DNA of 64,000 nucleotides from Zygaena filipendulae (Eukaryota; Arthropoda; Insecta; Lepidoptera; Zygaenidae), in NCBI GenBank assembly GCA_907165275.2, contig OU015659.1:6924501-6988500 (forward strand), given 5' to 3'. Position 1 is the first letter of the stretch. Every line of letters starts with the position of its first letter. Shown piece after piece: positions 22,340-36,600 of the stretch. The notes under the pieces are model-generated. The model did no database searches, had not been told where the DNA came from, and was given only the letters and a program-made list of their open reading frames with translations. Position numbers and translations under genes: made by a program.

Positions 22340-22530
22340 GAAATGTAGTTTGTGGACGGTCTTATTGGTAATGTGAAGCCATCTCCCTTCTACGGTCGCC
22401 ACTGAAAATCAGCGTCGTGGAACTCAGTGCCACGGCATAATGCTGAGTGGTAGCCATTTTGGTACCAACTGTTCTAGTTTAAGACTCACGCTTGTACTTA
22501 TTTAATCTTTATCGTATCAAATAAACTTTT
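22340..22530 (+). mobile_element. probable retroposon 3' tail leading into the TTCTA array
   Basis: This stretch ends AATAAAC followed by T-rich sequence and then TTCTA units, the arrangement of a LINE or SINE tail with a simple-repeat end. No coding sequence is visible, so the family is unassigned. Confidence 0.4.
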
Positions 22531-23704
22531 TTCTATTCTATTCTATTCTATTCTATTCTATTCTATTCTATTCTATTCTATTCTATTCTATTCTATTCTA
22601 TTCTATTCTATTCTATTCTATTCTATTCTATTCTATTCTATTCTATTCTATTCTATTCTATTCTATTCTATTCTATTCTATTCTATTCTATTCTATTCTA
22701 TTCTATTCTATTCTATTCTATTCTATTCTATTCTATTCTATTCTATTCTATTCTATTCTATTCTATTCTATTCTATTCTATTCTATTCTATTCTATTCTA
22801 TTCTATTCTATTCTATTCTATTCTATTCTATTCTATTCTATTCTATTCTATTCTATTCTATTCTATTCTATTCTATTCTATTCTATTCTATTCTATTCTA
22901 TTCTATTCTATTCTATTCTATTCTATTCTATTCTATTCTATTCTATTCTATTCTATTCTATTCTATTCTATTCTATTCTATTCTATTCTATTCTATTCTA
23001 TTCTATTCTATTCTATTCTATTCTATTCTATTCTATTCTATTCTATTCTATTCTATTCTATTCTATTCTATTCTATTCTATTCTATTCTATTCTATTCTA
23101 TTCTATTCTATTCTATTCTATTCTATTCTATTCTATTCTATTCTATTCTATTCTATTCTATTCTATTCTATTCTATTCTATTCTATTCTATTCTATTCTA
23201 TTCTATTCTATTCTATTCTATTCTATTCTATTCTATTCTATTCTATTCTATTCTATTCTATTCTATTCTATTCTATTCTATTCTATTCTATTCTATTCTA
23301 TTCTATTCTATTCTATTCTATTCTATTCTATTCTATTCTATTCTATTCTATTCTATTCTATTCTATTCTATTCTATTCTATTCTATTCTATTCTATTCTA
23401 TTCTATTCTATTCTATTCTATTCTATTCTATTCTATTCTATTCTATTCTATTCTATTCTATTCTATTCTATTCTATTCTATTCTATTCTATTCTATTCTA
23501 TTCTATTCTATTCTATTCTATTCTATTCTATTCTATTCTATTCTATTCTATTCTATTCTATTCTATTCTATTCTATTCTATTCTATTCTATTCTATTCTA
23601 TTCTATTCTATTCTATTCTATTCTATTCTATTCTATTCTATTCTATTCTATTCTATTCTATTCTATTCTATTCTATTCTATTCTATTCTATTCTATTCTA
23701 TTCT
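22531..23704. repeat. pure TTCTA pentanucleotide array, about 234 copies
   Basis: From 22531 to 23700 every line reads TTCTA without a single interruption (1,170 bases, 234 units), ending TTCT and then unique sequence. The array adjoins a retroposon-like tail, from which it probably expanded. Confidence 0.98.
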
Positions 23705-26700
23705 TACGTAATGTAGGTACTTACCTACTATGTATAGCGTCAACAACGAATAGGTAGAGATACACTTAACTTTCAAAATACAACTTAGAAAGTTATCATT
23801 ATACATTAAAAGCCTGATTAGTGAATATAAAATAAATTAGTTTAAAGTATTTTAATGATAAATATAAATATTTATTTACGTATAGGTATTACGTAAATAA
23901 GGTGAAACAGTATTCAATTTCATATAATATTATAGGTACTAACTACTCACCCAAAGTACCTAGTTATATCTACTTGGTATTTTCTATGTAAATTATGTAG
24001 ATACATAAATATACCAGGTTAGTCGAAGAGGGGAAACCAAGCCGAAATTACGTATACCTATATACTACCTATATTATGATATTGTGTCCGTGGTAATAAA
24101 TAATTTCTGCGTAACTTTTTCTGAAAAGTTCTTGAGACATGCATAGTATAATCTGAATTGAACTCTCGCACTGAAGGATCCACCAGGATCCACAAGGACC
24201 AACTTGTGGGTATATGTAAATAATTCGTCTATCAAGGGAACCGAGTTTGGAAGCTTTAGTTTTTTTTTGTGATTTAACTCCGAAACAGTTTCCGGACTTT
24301 CACTTTTACGATTGACATAGATTAAAATTACATTTTTAACGTTTTTAGCTAAAATGATTAAACGATTTAATTAATAAGATTCTACATCAATTAGACCGTC
24401 AAGTCTAGACATCATATTACTATAATAATTAATATAATTAACAAAAAAAAAATTGTATCTATATTATGCATAGGTATTTATCCTTATCCGCGCAGAATTC
24501 CGACATTACCGCGGGTGAAACCGCGGGGAACAGCTAGTTGTAAGATAAATAATAAATTAATAATTAATCTTTGTATCCAGACGCGAGTAGCATATCTGCT
24601 TTATAAATATGTACGTAAGTACTAAATATAGAAACAAGAGGTGAGAGAGGTGTAGATATAGAAACATGTAGACATTACATGACATTACGTACAAAATATT
24701 GTTCAAGAAAATATTATGCATCCCGACAGTAGGTAGGTTTGTTGACGTGTTGAGTGGCGCGCTGACATCGAAATTGCTTCTCCAGGTTATTTCAAAACAA
24801 TAACCATCATATTGTATTATTGCGCAAAGTATTCCAAGCAATCTAAACTCCTTATTCTGTCTTAAATAACATTACTACCTACGAGCCTCGGGCACTGCAA
24901 ATGAAATCACTATTGTCTACATTGTATATAAGGTTTCGTTGGCCATAGAGTCATTGATATTAAATCAATGCATAGAGTAGATAATTAATAGAGATGCATA
25001 GAGTAGGTAATAATATAGGTCTTTATTCAATTTTGTTATTATTTTTAAATATGATTAATGATTCTTTTGACCCATATAGAAAATAATTTTATAATTTGAA
25101 GTCTGTTGAAAATCGGATGCCTGATGATTAACCCAATATTTTTTTTTTCTATGATACGAGTATAATATAATTAATATTCACTTTTACAACGAAAACCTTT
25201 ATAGTCTTCATCATAATATCTTTCTTGTATTGGATTGTAAAACCATATAATAAAAAAGTATAAACCGGTGCCTATTACGTTTCACGCATCGGTGTGTAGG
25301 TACTGTGTATACGGACAAGAAGTTAGATTTTATAAATGTTTATGTTTTTTTTATCCATTACAAACAAACATACAAAAATAATATTTTTTCCTTTTTTAAT
25401 ATTGTATAGACAACATACAATTAATTCATAGCGTGTGATTCGATTTGGCATGGTCTCTATCTGAATGTCACATTTCACAATCGCTTACAATTTTATTAGT
25501 ATATTATTACGAAAAACTAAACCGTAACAAAAGTTTTTTCTATTTTACTCGAAGAAATTACCCTTCAATAAAAAAATTGCAGATGAATTGAGAACATCCA
25601 CCGTATAATTAGATATTAGTTCATTAGCGTCACGTCATAATCGTCATAAACGGAAGCGACATTGAACTAGCCATGAGAGTAAAAGTCGGTCGTGACTGGT
25701 CATTGCCACTTCAATTTGGATATACCGCTGTTTCGTCACGACGTCATCTGCACTGCGAATATGATTGTTCTTTCTTTTTTAACGATGATTAATTATAACT
25801 ATGTATTAATTGTTTATGATATTGTTATTAAATTAACCAAGTGGGTTTTCAAACTTAAACACATACAGGATGGAAATTTGAGACGGTTCAGTAAGGGCGA
25901 CTACCTTAAGTTTTAAAGTCACGCGAATATGGTCTTAGGAGACCATCCCTTATTTTTTGAGTTATTGCTATTGCCAATGACAGATTTAGAAAAAAATGTA
26001 TCAGCGTTTTTTCATAATATTTTTTTTTGGCTTAATTAATTCTGTCTCCGACAAAGATCCAAAGGTTCTATGGGGCCAAGTTAGGTTAGGTTATTTTTTA
26101 TTTATCAAAAATGTCACAAATAGAAAAAAAACTTTTCCCATACATTAGTTTAGGAAAATGAAATGTAGCAAAGTAATGGAAAGTCCCTTGTTTCTAGAAA
26201 ATACTGGCTGCCAAGAATGAGCTCGGCAACAACACATAAAAAAATGTAGTCTGATCAGTTTCGGAATTCCCACAGGAACTCTAAAGTTCTTCTTATAACA
26301 TCAGCTAATTAGCAGTGAATGTCCCGTAAAAATCGGTCCAACCAATTCGGAGATTTCATAAGAGCCTTCTCCTTACAATCACAAACACAACAAAAAAAGA
26401 AATTGCGAAGTCGTTCACGCGTGCTGCCGGGAGTCGGGACCAATGGAAATAGGGATTATATTTATATAGATAAATAAATAAATAATTAAATAATAGGTTG
26501 GTACTTAAATCTATTTATTTATATGTAAATACTTATGATACATAATAAACACCCAAATTTACTATGATTGAATTTAATATAAATAAGTAATTTCTTCGAA
26601 TACTAACTAATATTATAAATGAGAAAGTGCGTTTGTTTGTGCGTAACAAACATACTCACTTCTTCTTCGCATTTATAATATTAGTAAGGATTTTCCTAAA

Positions 26701-26900
26701 GTTTCGTATCTAAAAAGTTGATTTTGTATTATCTTATTTTAATTCTCTACACAAATCTTATTTAAATTCTCTAAACAAATAAATGATCTATGTTTATGTA
26801 ATAGACAATATTTTATTTCACTGCCTGTCTAGTAGGTATAGTTATTTATTTTCCAATCTCTGTCTGAAGTTAACTTAATAATATAATATGAGGATTTGAG
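23705..26900. other. intergenic DNA without recognised genes
   Basis: AT-rich. Contains the Helitron end at 24481 and Helitron-like fragments around 26240-26440 and 26610-26690. Open frames such as 24557-24841 (minus) and 25692-25916 (plus) look like chance frames. Confidence 0.6.
24481..24538 (+). mobile_element. Helitron 3' terminus only
   Basis: A textbook end: CCGCGG, loop GTGAAA, CCGCGG, then GGAACAGCTAGT. The rest of the element is missing. Confidence 0.6.
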
Positions 26901-26919
26901 GTCAGATAATTGGATTCCT

Positions 26920-27174
26920 GTCTGCCAACGTGGGGGCCGATAGTCATATACAAGTGGTCATCTGCCGCCGTTTAAGTTGTTGCTGGGGGCAGACGGTAAT
27001 ATATTCTGGATCACTATGATCATAAGTGAGACCATCTGCCACCACGTGGGGGACGTTCGTGGTGGCAGACGGTAATAATCCAGACGTTCATCGTAAATAT
27101 GAATATTGCGGGGATTGAACCTACGTCACCTGACGCAGCAGTCGAACTCGTTAACCACTAGACCAACGACGTTG
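26920..27174 (-). mobile_element. tRNA-derived SINE (third family)
   Basis: On the minus strand the head reads CGTTGGTCTAGTGGTTAACG (box A region) with box B GGTTCAATCCC, followed by a body containing repeated GGCAGACGG/GTCTGCC segments. It ends ~165 bp before exon 1 of the plus-strand yellow gene, in the presumed 5' UTR intron. Confidence 0.6.
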
Positions 27175-27337
27175 TGTTTAATTAGGCATTGAATTAGAAA
27201 TAATGTTATTATTTATATTGTGAAACCAGTAGTTTTTAAATCTAGACAATGAAACAAACAAACTGACATCATTCGAATCTGCTAATATTGCAATTATCTA
27301 TATAGTACGCTCTACATATAAGTCTATTATTTTACAG

Positions 27338-27619
27338 ATAGCCAAGATGGGACAACGTTCGTTGCTGATATTTTGTACTTGGCTGGCGGTAGCCAGAGCG
27401 ACTTTAGAAGTTGTGAATCAATGGAACCTTCTACAGTTCGACTTCCCACCCGATCCTGTTCTTCTTGAAAAGTTCCAGCCTGAGAACACAGTCCCCACTG
27501 GATTGGAAATTGGCTGGGATAGGCTGTATTTGGGGATACCTCGATTGAGGGCAGGAGTACCAGCCACATTAGCTTGGGTGCCAAGAAATCTTCCACCAGG
27601 AGTCAGTCCAGTTCTTCAG
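27338..27619 (+). CDS. yellow-family gene (plus), exon 1
   Basis: The acceptor TTTACAG ends at 27337, leaving 9 bases of 5' UTR before the ATG at 27347; an upstream non-coding exon is therefore likely. The exon codes residues 1-91, including the signal peptide, the Q-W-x-x-L-x-F-D-F-P core of the N-terminal strand, and the GVPATL motif. It ends CAG followed by the donor GTAAAT, in phase 0. A truncated SINE begins only about 14 bases past the donor. Confidence 0.92.
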
Positions 27620-30600
27620 GTAAATGAATTTAAACCCTAACAATAAGCTTGAGCTGTCGGTTTTTTTTATGTCATAGGGGGCAAACGAGCAAGTGGTACA
27701 CCTGATGGTAAGTGATTACCGCCGCCCATAGACATCTGCAACACCAGAAGGCATGCAGGTGCGTTGCCGACCTGGAATGGCGATGGGAACTGGCTTTCAA
27801 GTGTGGCTGCCGGAACACACCGTTAGGTGCTTGGTGACAGATTTGCAACTTGAAGGTGGTAGCTAGCCAGCCGGGCACTAGAGAGCCCTACCACCATGCA
27901 TGTCGGTGATAGAAAACATCGTGAGATATACCCATAGCATGATGGTAGGGCACGTTTTTGTGCCCAGCTGGCTAGATACCACCTTCAAGTTGAAAATCTG
28001 TCGCCAAGCATCTAACGGTATGCTTCGGTAGCCTCACTTGAAAGTCAGTTTCCATTCCATTTCCAGGTTTACAGTCTTCGACAATTTATTCACTTAACAT
28101 CAGGTAAGCAGTGAGCTGTGATCAAACGCTTAGCCTTTTCCTAAAAAAGGGATAAGAAACACTTTTTGTTGACACCTTTTGCTAATAGATTTTTTGGGTC
28201 AGATCACTGATGTGGAATGTTGAAATTACGATACTAGTGACTCACAGTAAAACAACAACACTGTGCTCTAGCAAGTTAACCGCAATGGTAATAATATTCC
28301 ATTTCAATAATATCTACGTGACCAGTATCTATAGAACAAGAAACGAACGGATCTTTAGAGTAACCTGCCATTCTCTTGTGTCATTGTGTCGTTATATTTT
28401 CTTCCAAATACCTAGTTCTTCCAAATAGTATAGACTATTTGTATGATTGTCTCTAATATCCCACCAAAAGTATTTTCATGTAAAATATCGCCAAGACGAG
28501 ATCATATTACTCGCACTGTCAAAAAGTTATCAGATCTCTGCGCGCCCCAACTCTACAAGGTCTAACTTCACAAATTCTACACCTTAGTCAAAATATGTGG
28601 CTTGGCTGTTTCGTTACTACAAGAACTGTTGTATAATTATATAGGGAAGTCGAACTGTTACAGACAACATACTCTTAAAGAAACTACTGAAACAGTTTGG
28701 GCGTAAAAATATAAGGACATTTATATGCAAATAGGGATCTCAAGGAAACCAGGTCTGAACGAAATAAGGACGCTCATTTTGTATACATTGCCAATACTCT
28801 ACCGTCAGTTGCTTAATTCTTAAATGGTATCAGTTTGGTGGTTAACGGCGTTATCTTAATGTTCAAGTGTTCGAATTTTTTCACTAAACGGTAGAAAACT
28901 TACCTAACTAAATTGTCTTTTACATTCATAGGTACTTAATCGTATTCACGGTGCACTCGTATTCTTTTTGTAATGACGATGTTTGCAGTTCGGTGCGTTT
29001 AATAGCGCCATTGCCACTAGAAATTAAAATATAAACTTTCGAAATTAAATTAGTGTAGGTACAGTATTCAGAACTAGTTATAGCTTTTCCCCGCTGTTTC
29101 GTTGGGATGCCAACGGGAATTTTCCAAGGTGAAAAGTATAACAAATACCATTTCAGAACTCATAAAAACTAACAAGTAGGTAATCTCAAAATATTATGGT
29201 TGAAAGAATTCTAATAAATTACATATTGTTCTTGTTTGAAAATACATACATAATTAATACTTAGTAAAAACTAGGATTATAGGATAGTTATTTTAGGGTT
29301 ATATTATGTTTGTTATAGGCTATCTCCGTACAAGAAAGCGTGAAGGTCATTCAAAGGAAAACGGTTATAGTGTTTATCAGTCTCAGAAGTCAGAGCCTTG
29401 AATGTAGAGCCGTATTGTGAACCGCGTTGCTGTAAACTAGGTCGACTGCATTTACAATTAACATTCCTAAACTTACCTTTCATGTTTATTCGTATAGTAT
29501 ATTGGTATAGGTATAGTGTTTTGCGACAATCCGGATGTTGCTTTTATTCGCAGAACGACAACTTTTCAAAAGGGCATTCTTAGGGCATGAAAAACTATGA
29601 GCATGTGACTTAAAATTTTGACACATTTTGTTTGTTTGAACTTTTTTAAATATTGTATGTGTATCTGCTGGCCTCGGAACTTATAGAGTATAACACCTTT
29701 AACAAAGACAAAGCGGTTCTTTGTTGTTATCTTATTAGTATTCGAGCATCGAAAGATCGATTCTCACCGTCATTCGTGCAGCCTATTGATACATGTGGAT
29801 AATACTAATATTGAGAGGTTTTTTACGGTTGGTATGCAAATGTCTTTATTAGAATTCGGTTTTTATTGACAAAAATCCAATAACAATACCTGTATCTTTG
29901 ATCGCAAAAAAATATTATTATGATACAGTAGGTACATAAGTACAATAGTTCTGTAGAATACATCATATACATACTATGATAAATCTATACTAAGATTATT
30001 ATGTAGATTATGATTATTAGCTGAGCCCCACGGTTTCGCCCGCGTGAGTTTCGGAATTTCCGCAGGAACTCCAAAATAGCCTAATTTACTCCTTGTAACA
30101 CCAGCTAATTAGCAGTGAAAGTCCCGTCCAACCATTTCGGAGAATCACCCGCGTGAGTTTCGGGATTCCCGCAGGAACTATTTATTTCTAAAATAAAAGT
30201 AGCCTAAGTTACTCGTTACAAGATCAGCTACCTGCCAGTGAAAATCCCGTTAAAATCAGTCCAGCCGTTTCAGAGATAAGACGGAACAAACAGACAGACA
30301 GACAGATAGAGAAAAAAATAAATAATTGATTTATTTATGTAAGTACCGTATATAATTTCATATGCATTTAGTGAAAAGTTGTTAATTTGGAATTACAAAC
30401 AGACACAATTCAATTATATTTATATGAATGGATGTATGAACTAGCTAATTCCCGCGGTTTCACCCGCGTCATTTTCGGTTTTCCCTTGGGAATTCGGGTA
30501 TAAAAAGTACCTTATCCTTTTCTGTACCTTGAGAACGTGTATGCAAAATTTAATGACGATCTGTTAAGATTTGAGAGGTAGATAGGCGTAAAAGCGTAAC

Positions 30601-33600
30601 AAAAGAACTCACATTCGCATTTATAATATTACTAGCTGTCTCCCGTGATTTTATCCGCGGTAATTTTGGAGTTCCCGCGGGAATTGCGGGAAAAAAGTAC
30701 TCTATCTTTGTACCTACCTCTGACTGTAGTAGGTATACGGTGATTAGCTGTTCCCCGCATTATGCCGGAGTTCCCGCGGGAATTTTGGGATAAAACCTAT
30801 ACTATCTTTTAGGTTGGGCCAAATTATAAAATAGTAGTAGTGCGTAGGCAGTAGGTACCTGCCCCTTCTACATGTCCTCTTTAGTTATTATTATAATAAT
30901 ATTTTCTTTGTGCCTTCAGGCGTACCCCGATTGGTCGTGGCACACCGCAGGCCGCGGAGACATCAACTGTACCGGCCTTATATCGGTGTACCGGATCCGC
31001 GCCGACCGCTGCAACCGTCTCTGGGTGTTGGATGCTGGAGTCATCACTAGTCTGGACGACTTCCGCAGAGTCTGCCCGCCCAAGATACTCATCTTCGATA
31101 TGGCTACGGATCGTTTGGTAAGTGTTGCATATTACTTATATATGGTAGTTATGATTTTTATGTTATTGCTAGCTGTTGCTTCAATAGTAAAGTCAAATCA
31201 TTTGCTCAAACTAGGCCCATAATGTATCTCTTTTTGACCGCACTAAAATTACAGTGAATATAAAAGCACCCATAAAATATCCACCCTTCACAGCTCCCTA
31301 GTTCTATTGCTGAAGGCTGAAGAGAAAAAACTGCGCAACATACTCTCCAGTAGCAGGCTGTCAGTTTAAAGTTATATAATACTAGCTAGTATTATATAAC
31401 TAACAGCTGACCCCTGCGGTTTCACCCGCGATAATTTTGGGAGTTCCCGTAGGAATTCCGGCATGAAAAGTACCCTATGTCACTCAGATTCACTTTAGCT
31501 TCTTATCTATAATAAGTAGATCCATAGATAACAACCTCACAAATTCCGGAGTTCCCGAGAAAATTCCGGTATATGAAGTAATCTATATCACTCAAGATCA
31601 CTGTAGCTTCTTATAAGTGAAAGAATTTTTTAAATCGGTTCAGTAGATCCAGAGATAGCTGCTCCCCGTGGTTTTACCTGCAGGAAATTCGGAGTTCCCG
31701 AGGGAATCCGAAATAAAAAGTAACCTATGACACTCGGGACCACTGTGAAAGAATTTTCAAAATCGGTTCAGTAGATCCAGAGATTACCCCCTACAACGTC
31801 ACAAACTCGCAAACTCACAAACTTTTGCTTTTTTAGATACTGTTATCTGTGATATAGATTAGTGTTGACTTATTATCTAATTAATTATGTGAGAACAATG
31901 AGCCGTAACCAGCAATAAACTACGGTACAGACTATAAGAGACATTAGGAGTTAAAAAAACTATACTAGCTGTGCCCCGCGGTTTCACCCGCGGTAATTTC
32001 GGAGTTCCCGCAGGAATTCCGGGATAAAAAGTACCCTATGTCCTTCTCTGTACTTCTGACAACGTGCATGCCAAATTTCATCCAAATCCGTTCAGCCGTT
32101 TTTGCGTGATTGAGTAACAAACATCCAAACATCCAAACATCCAAACATCCAAACATCCACACTTACACATTTATAATATTAGTAGTAGTTAGTTTGCAGT
32201 TTCATTCGGTTTATTTGAGAGTTCCCGTAATAACTTCGTGAAATTCTTTCTTAGCTGACGTCTCTTACCAATAAAATAGGTATCTGTCTGCTAAAGGGTT
32301 AATTTTATTCTTTTACATGGGACATGGTTTTATAAAATTCGCTATGCTTTATTCAACTTGGAATCTTCGCAATTATGTTGTTTGTTTCATTTGCAACCCG
32401 TTTTTAAATAACTTGCTAGCCGCAGCCGCGGGTTGAGATGAAAGAGGTTAAGTAAGTAAGTTCGATGACAATCCAATATCAGGGTACCATCGAGCTGATT
32501 TGATTATGAAATTAGGATGTAGCGACTGAAACTCCCCTTCAATTTTAGTTTAAATTAATTCCAATGAGTTTGATACATCCATCTATTTTGGTATTTTCGG
32601 TTGTCAGGGCCCACCTTATATTTGCTCGCGACCCGCCGGTGGGTTGCTAGTTGCGACCCATAGTTTGGGAACCACTGATGTACGTAATACCCGTGGCTGT
32701 ACAACGTAAAATGATTTTTACAACAATGAGGTAAAATAATTTGTAGGTTGTTAAAATAATCGCAATCGACCTACAGATTAAGGAAACTGTAATGCTTCCG
32801 TTTTGTTAAAAAAATTAGAACGTTAAACAAACCTAAGTAATGCGTACATACGTACGTAGTATATACGAATATGTAAATGTGTAAATGCTTTAGGCATTTG
32901 AAAGTTTCTTAGCCGTGCTTAGATTATCTAATCGAGTTAAGTATAGGTATAGGTATTGAATATTAAATCGAAATTCATGGTTGAGCACCTAATAAATATT
33001 GTAACTGGTCTCGTGCTGGCAAATAACAACTATTTTATTGGTTCAATGTCAAATTTAGTCAGTGTTGCAACTGATGCAATTATTTCGACTAGAAATTTCT
33101 TATAAAACAGAACTATTTTTTGAATTTTTTTTAGATGCGCTTAAGCGCTGGAGCTATCTATCTACTAAATGCTAATCAACTAAACGCTTTGTTTCATGAC
33201 GCGTGACGGAAGTAGATATGGTCAGTTTTCGTTTAGTGTAACCCACTAATTACTGGTTTAATCAATACTTAAATATCATTGGGTTTAATCGCAATGATTA
33301 TTAATGTCATATCTTTGAAAAAATATTTCAACTGCGTAGATGAGGCTTTGTTTATTCTTCTGATAATTAATAATTAGTTTTTTTAACTTACGTTAGTCTC
33401 AAGTTAGCCCTGGATAAAAAAATAGGTTATAAAACTGTTGTTTCTTAAATTCTATATGGATAAAACCGCAGAAAATAGATAGGTACCTATCATTGGGAAT
33501 AAAGCAATGAAATAAAATGATAATAAAACTTAAAAACGTATCTTATTTGTGCAATAACTGCAGTATAGTAGATAATTAAATTAAAAAAAAATTAAGTTAA

Positions 33601-36600
33601 AAATATACCTAAGTAATTTTTAGTTTGAAATGATGTTAATTGGGTTATGTATAGGTAGGTAGTTATTTACGCACTTGCAACTACATATAAAGTTTTTTTT
33701 ACTTATTATATGATTATAAATACAATATATTCAAGTGCGCGGTACCTATCGTCCACGTTTATGGGTTTTCGCGGGAATGCTTTGATATGCTGTGATGATA
33801 AGTTTAATAATATGTAATACCTATAATAAACCGCTTGTTTATTTATTTCAATTTTAATTTATTTATACAGCTTGGATAATAGATATATGCTAGAAAATTA
33901 ATCGACACATCTATTCATGTAGGTATTATGCTAATATATTTTATTCTATGAATAAAAGGAGAAATTGACTGAATTAGTTTATAATTATTACGTATTCACA
34001 ACATAGAGCAGAACTTTCTAAGTTATTGTACATAGAAACATGACTTTTGGATTCGAATGTGAGTCTGTTTGTTTGTTAAGCTGTCACATTAAAATAGGTA
34101 CTATAGTTTGCAACTTTACTCACTTTACACATAATAAGTCTACCTACCCACCGCTTATGGAGTCGACAGTGACACCAGCGCACTACGCGAGCGGAGTCGC
34201 GGGGAAGCAGCTAGTCCTTACTAATAGTACCTACCTAATATTAAAAATTTGAAAGTGAGTTTGTTTATTTGTTACGCTTTCACGCCTCAACGGCTGAACG
34301 AATTATCATGAAATTTTGCATACACGTTGTCAGGAGAAGGACATAGGCTACTTTTTATTGCGGAATTCCCCCAGGAACTTCGAAATTACCGCGGGTGAAA
34401 CCGCGGAGAATAGCTAGTATAATAATAAAATAGAAACATATTACTAAGTATGAAATGAAATAGTTTTTGAAGTGACATTGACAAACGCACAATGGCTTGC
34501 AGTTGGCCTCATGGTCACTATTTCACTCTATTCACTAATGCTTTTGTTTTAAATTGTTTCATAAGCTTATGATGCTCGTATTTTTCATTCATAATTACCA
34601 GTACCAATTCCGCTTACACAAGACAAAACCACGCCACTTCTATATAAATAAGGGGTCTCCCTACGTATACCATCGTTGTGACGGCCGATCTGCTTGATCC
34701 AAGTATGCTGGTATCGATATGTGGGTGAGAGCCTAATCAAGAAGAATGGTGCGATCTTATGGCTATGCGTGAGCAGAATTGGCCCTCAGTTTTTTAATTG
34801 AATCTATATCGTGAGTAAATAGTGTTAGTTTATGTTACATAGCTTGGATATTAGAGAATCGAGTGAAGCGACCTAGATTCTAAAGAACCGAATAAAGCCT
34901 GTTACTAAAAAGGAAAGCACTTTTGCACTAGTTTGTTACTCGACGAGACTGTTTCATCCTATACTAAGTATTTCAACTTATGTGCTGTTTCCTATTGCGC
35001 TATTATATTTAAATTATAATATAGTAATTATTAATGTAGACCACATAACCGGGTTGTGGTTTGATTAACTAAAGCGTAATTCGTATAAATTGAATCATTT
35101 AAAGCTTGGCGACTGCATTACCTACCTATACCGGATTTGGGATTTCCAAAATAAACCAATTTTTTGTCTGTATGATTTACCCAATAGGTAATCAATCAGA
35201 TATTCCGATTGCCTGCTCAAACAAAAAAAGAGTGACTTTATATTTTATTATTATTATTACTAGTTTTATTGTTTTTTTTTTTTTTTAATTTATTTAAAGG
35301 GCTTTGTCGCTTGGCGACCACATCGCCCGGTATGTCAAACAAAAATACACTCAGTTGCTTAAAGCTAAATCTGCTAATTTATAAAATTGACTGGCTTGAT
35401 CTGACATTGGTCGAGCTAAAATAACATTACATAGTCCTACATCCATTTTCCTCCGACCGAAGTTAAAATTAAATCAAATATTATTATTTTGAGGAAAAAA
35501 TCTATTTAGGTATAATAAAATACTTGAATTTTGAGTATGTACTTATTTAATATTTCATTGTTTATTCCAATGCAATTTAAAGTAGGTATGATAATAATAA
35601 AGTAAAATGTAAATTAGATAGTTTTTTGTTAAAATTAAATCAAATATTATTATTTTCAGGAAAAAATCTATTTAGGTATAATAAAATACTTGAATTTTGA
35701 GTATGTACTTATTTAATATTTAATTGATTATTTGAATGCAATTTAAAGTAGGTATAATAATAATAAAGTAAAATGTAAAAGATAGTTTTTTGTTAAAATT
35801 AAATCAAATATTATTATTTTGAGGAAAAAATCTATTTAGGTATAATAAAATACTTGAATTTTGAGTATGTACTTATTTAATATTTAATTGTTTATTCCAA
35901 TGCAATTTAAAGTAGGTATGTAGAAATGAGTAGTCCGGTGTCTCAGTAACGAATGAATGATATTTATTAGAGTGTTCACATTAATATGTACTTACGTTCT
36001 AAGGAATGCATATACGTAGCTATATCTATACATTACACACTACATAATAATAAAGTAAAATGTAAACTATATCTATACTTGATATACAAATAAATAAAAT
36101 TAAAGTGTCTGTTTGTAATTTCAAATTAACAGCTTTTCACTAAACGCATACGAAGGTATATACATACACATCAAAAAATCTATTTTTAAATTTTTTCTTT
36201 GTCTGTCTGTCTGTTTGTTCTGGCTAATCTCTAAAACGCCTGGACCGATTTTGACGGGACTTTCACTCGCAGATAGCTAATGTAATAAGGAGTAAGTTAG
36301 GCTACTTTTTATCCCGGAATTCACGCGGGAGCTCCGAAATTAACGCGAGTGAAACCGCGGGAAACAGCTAGTCTAACATAAAACAGGGTACCTTGCGCCG
36401 TGGAAGGAGGAAGTATCTAGTTCAGTCATTGTGACTCTAAGGCCCGTATTCCAGAAGGTGACTCAGATCACGTTTTACTTGAGATTAGTTTTAAGCTCAG
36501 ATCATAACTCAAGCGTACATCTTAATATAGAATGCGTTTTAAGTTCTAATCACTTGAAACTAGTCTTGAGTAGGGATTCTGAACTCTGATTGGTTCTAAT

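Noticed and set aside
22531..23704. CRISPR-like or telomere-like array
   Set aside because: No spacers, and the unit TTCTA is neither the insect telomere unit TTAGG nor a CRISPR repeat; simple satellite.
27110..27174. Possible tRNA gene on the minus strand
   Set aside because: Good internal promoter boxes, but the acceptor stem does not close and SINE body sequence follows.
31965..32162. Minus-strand frame with repeated W-M-F-G-C-L-D-V
   Set aside because: It is the translation of the AAACATCC simple repeat at a Helitron end.
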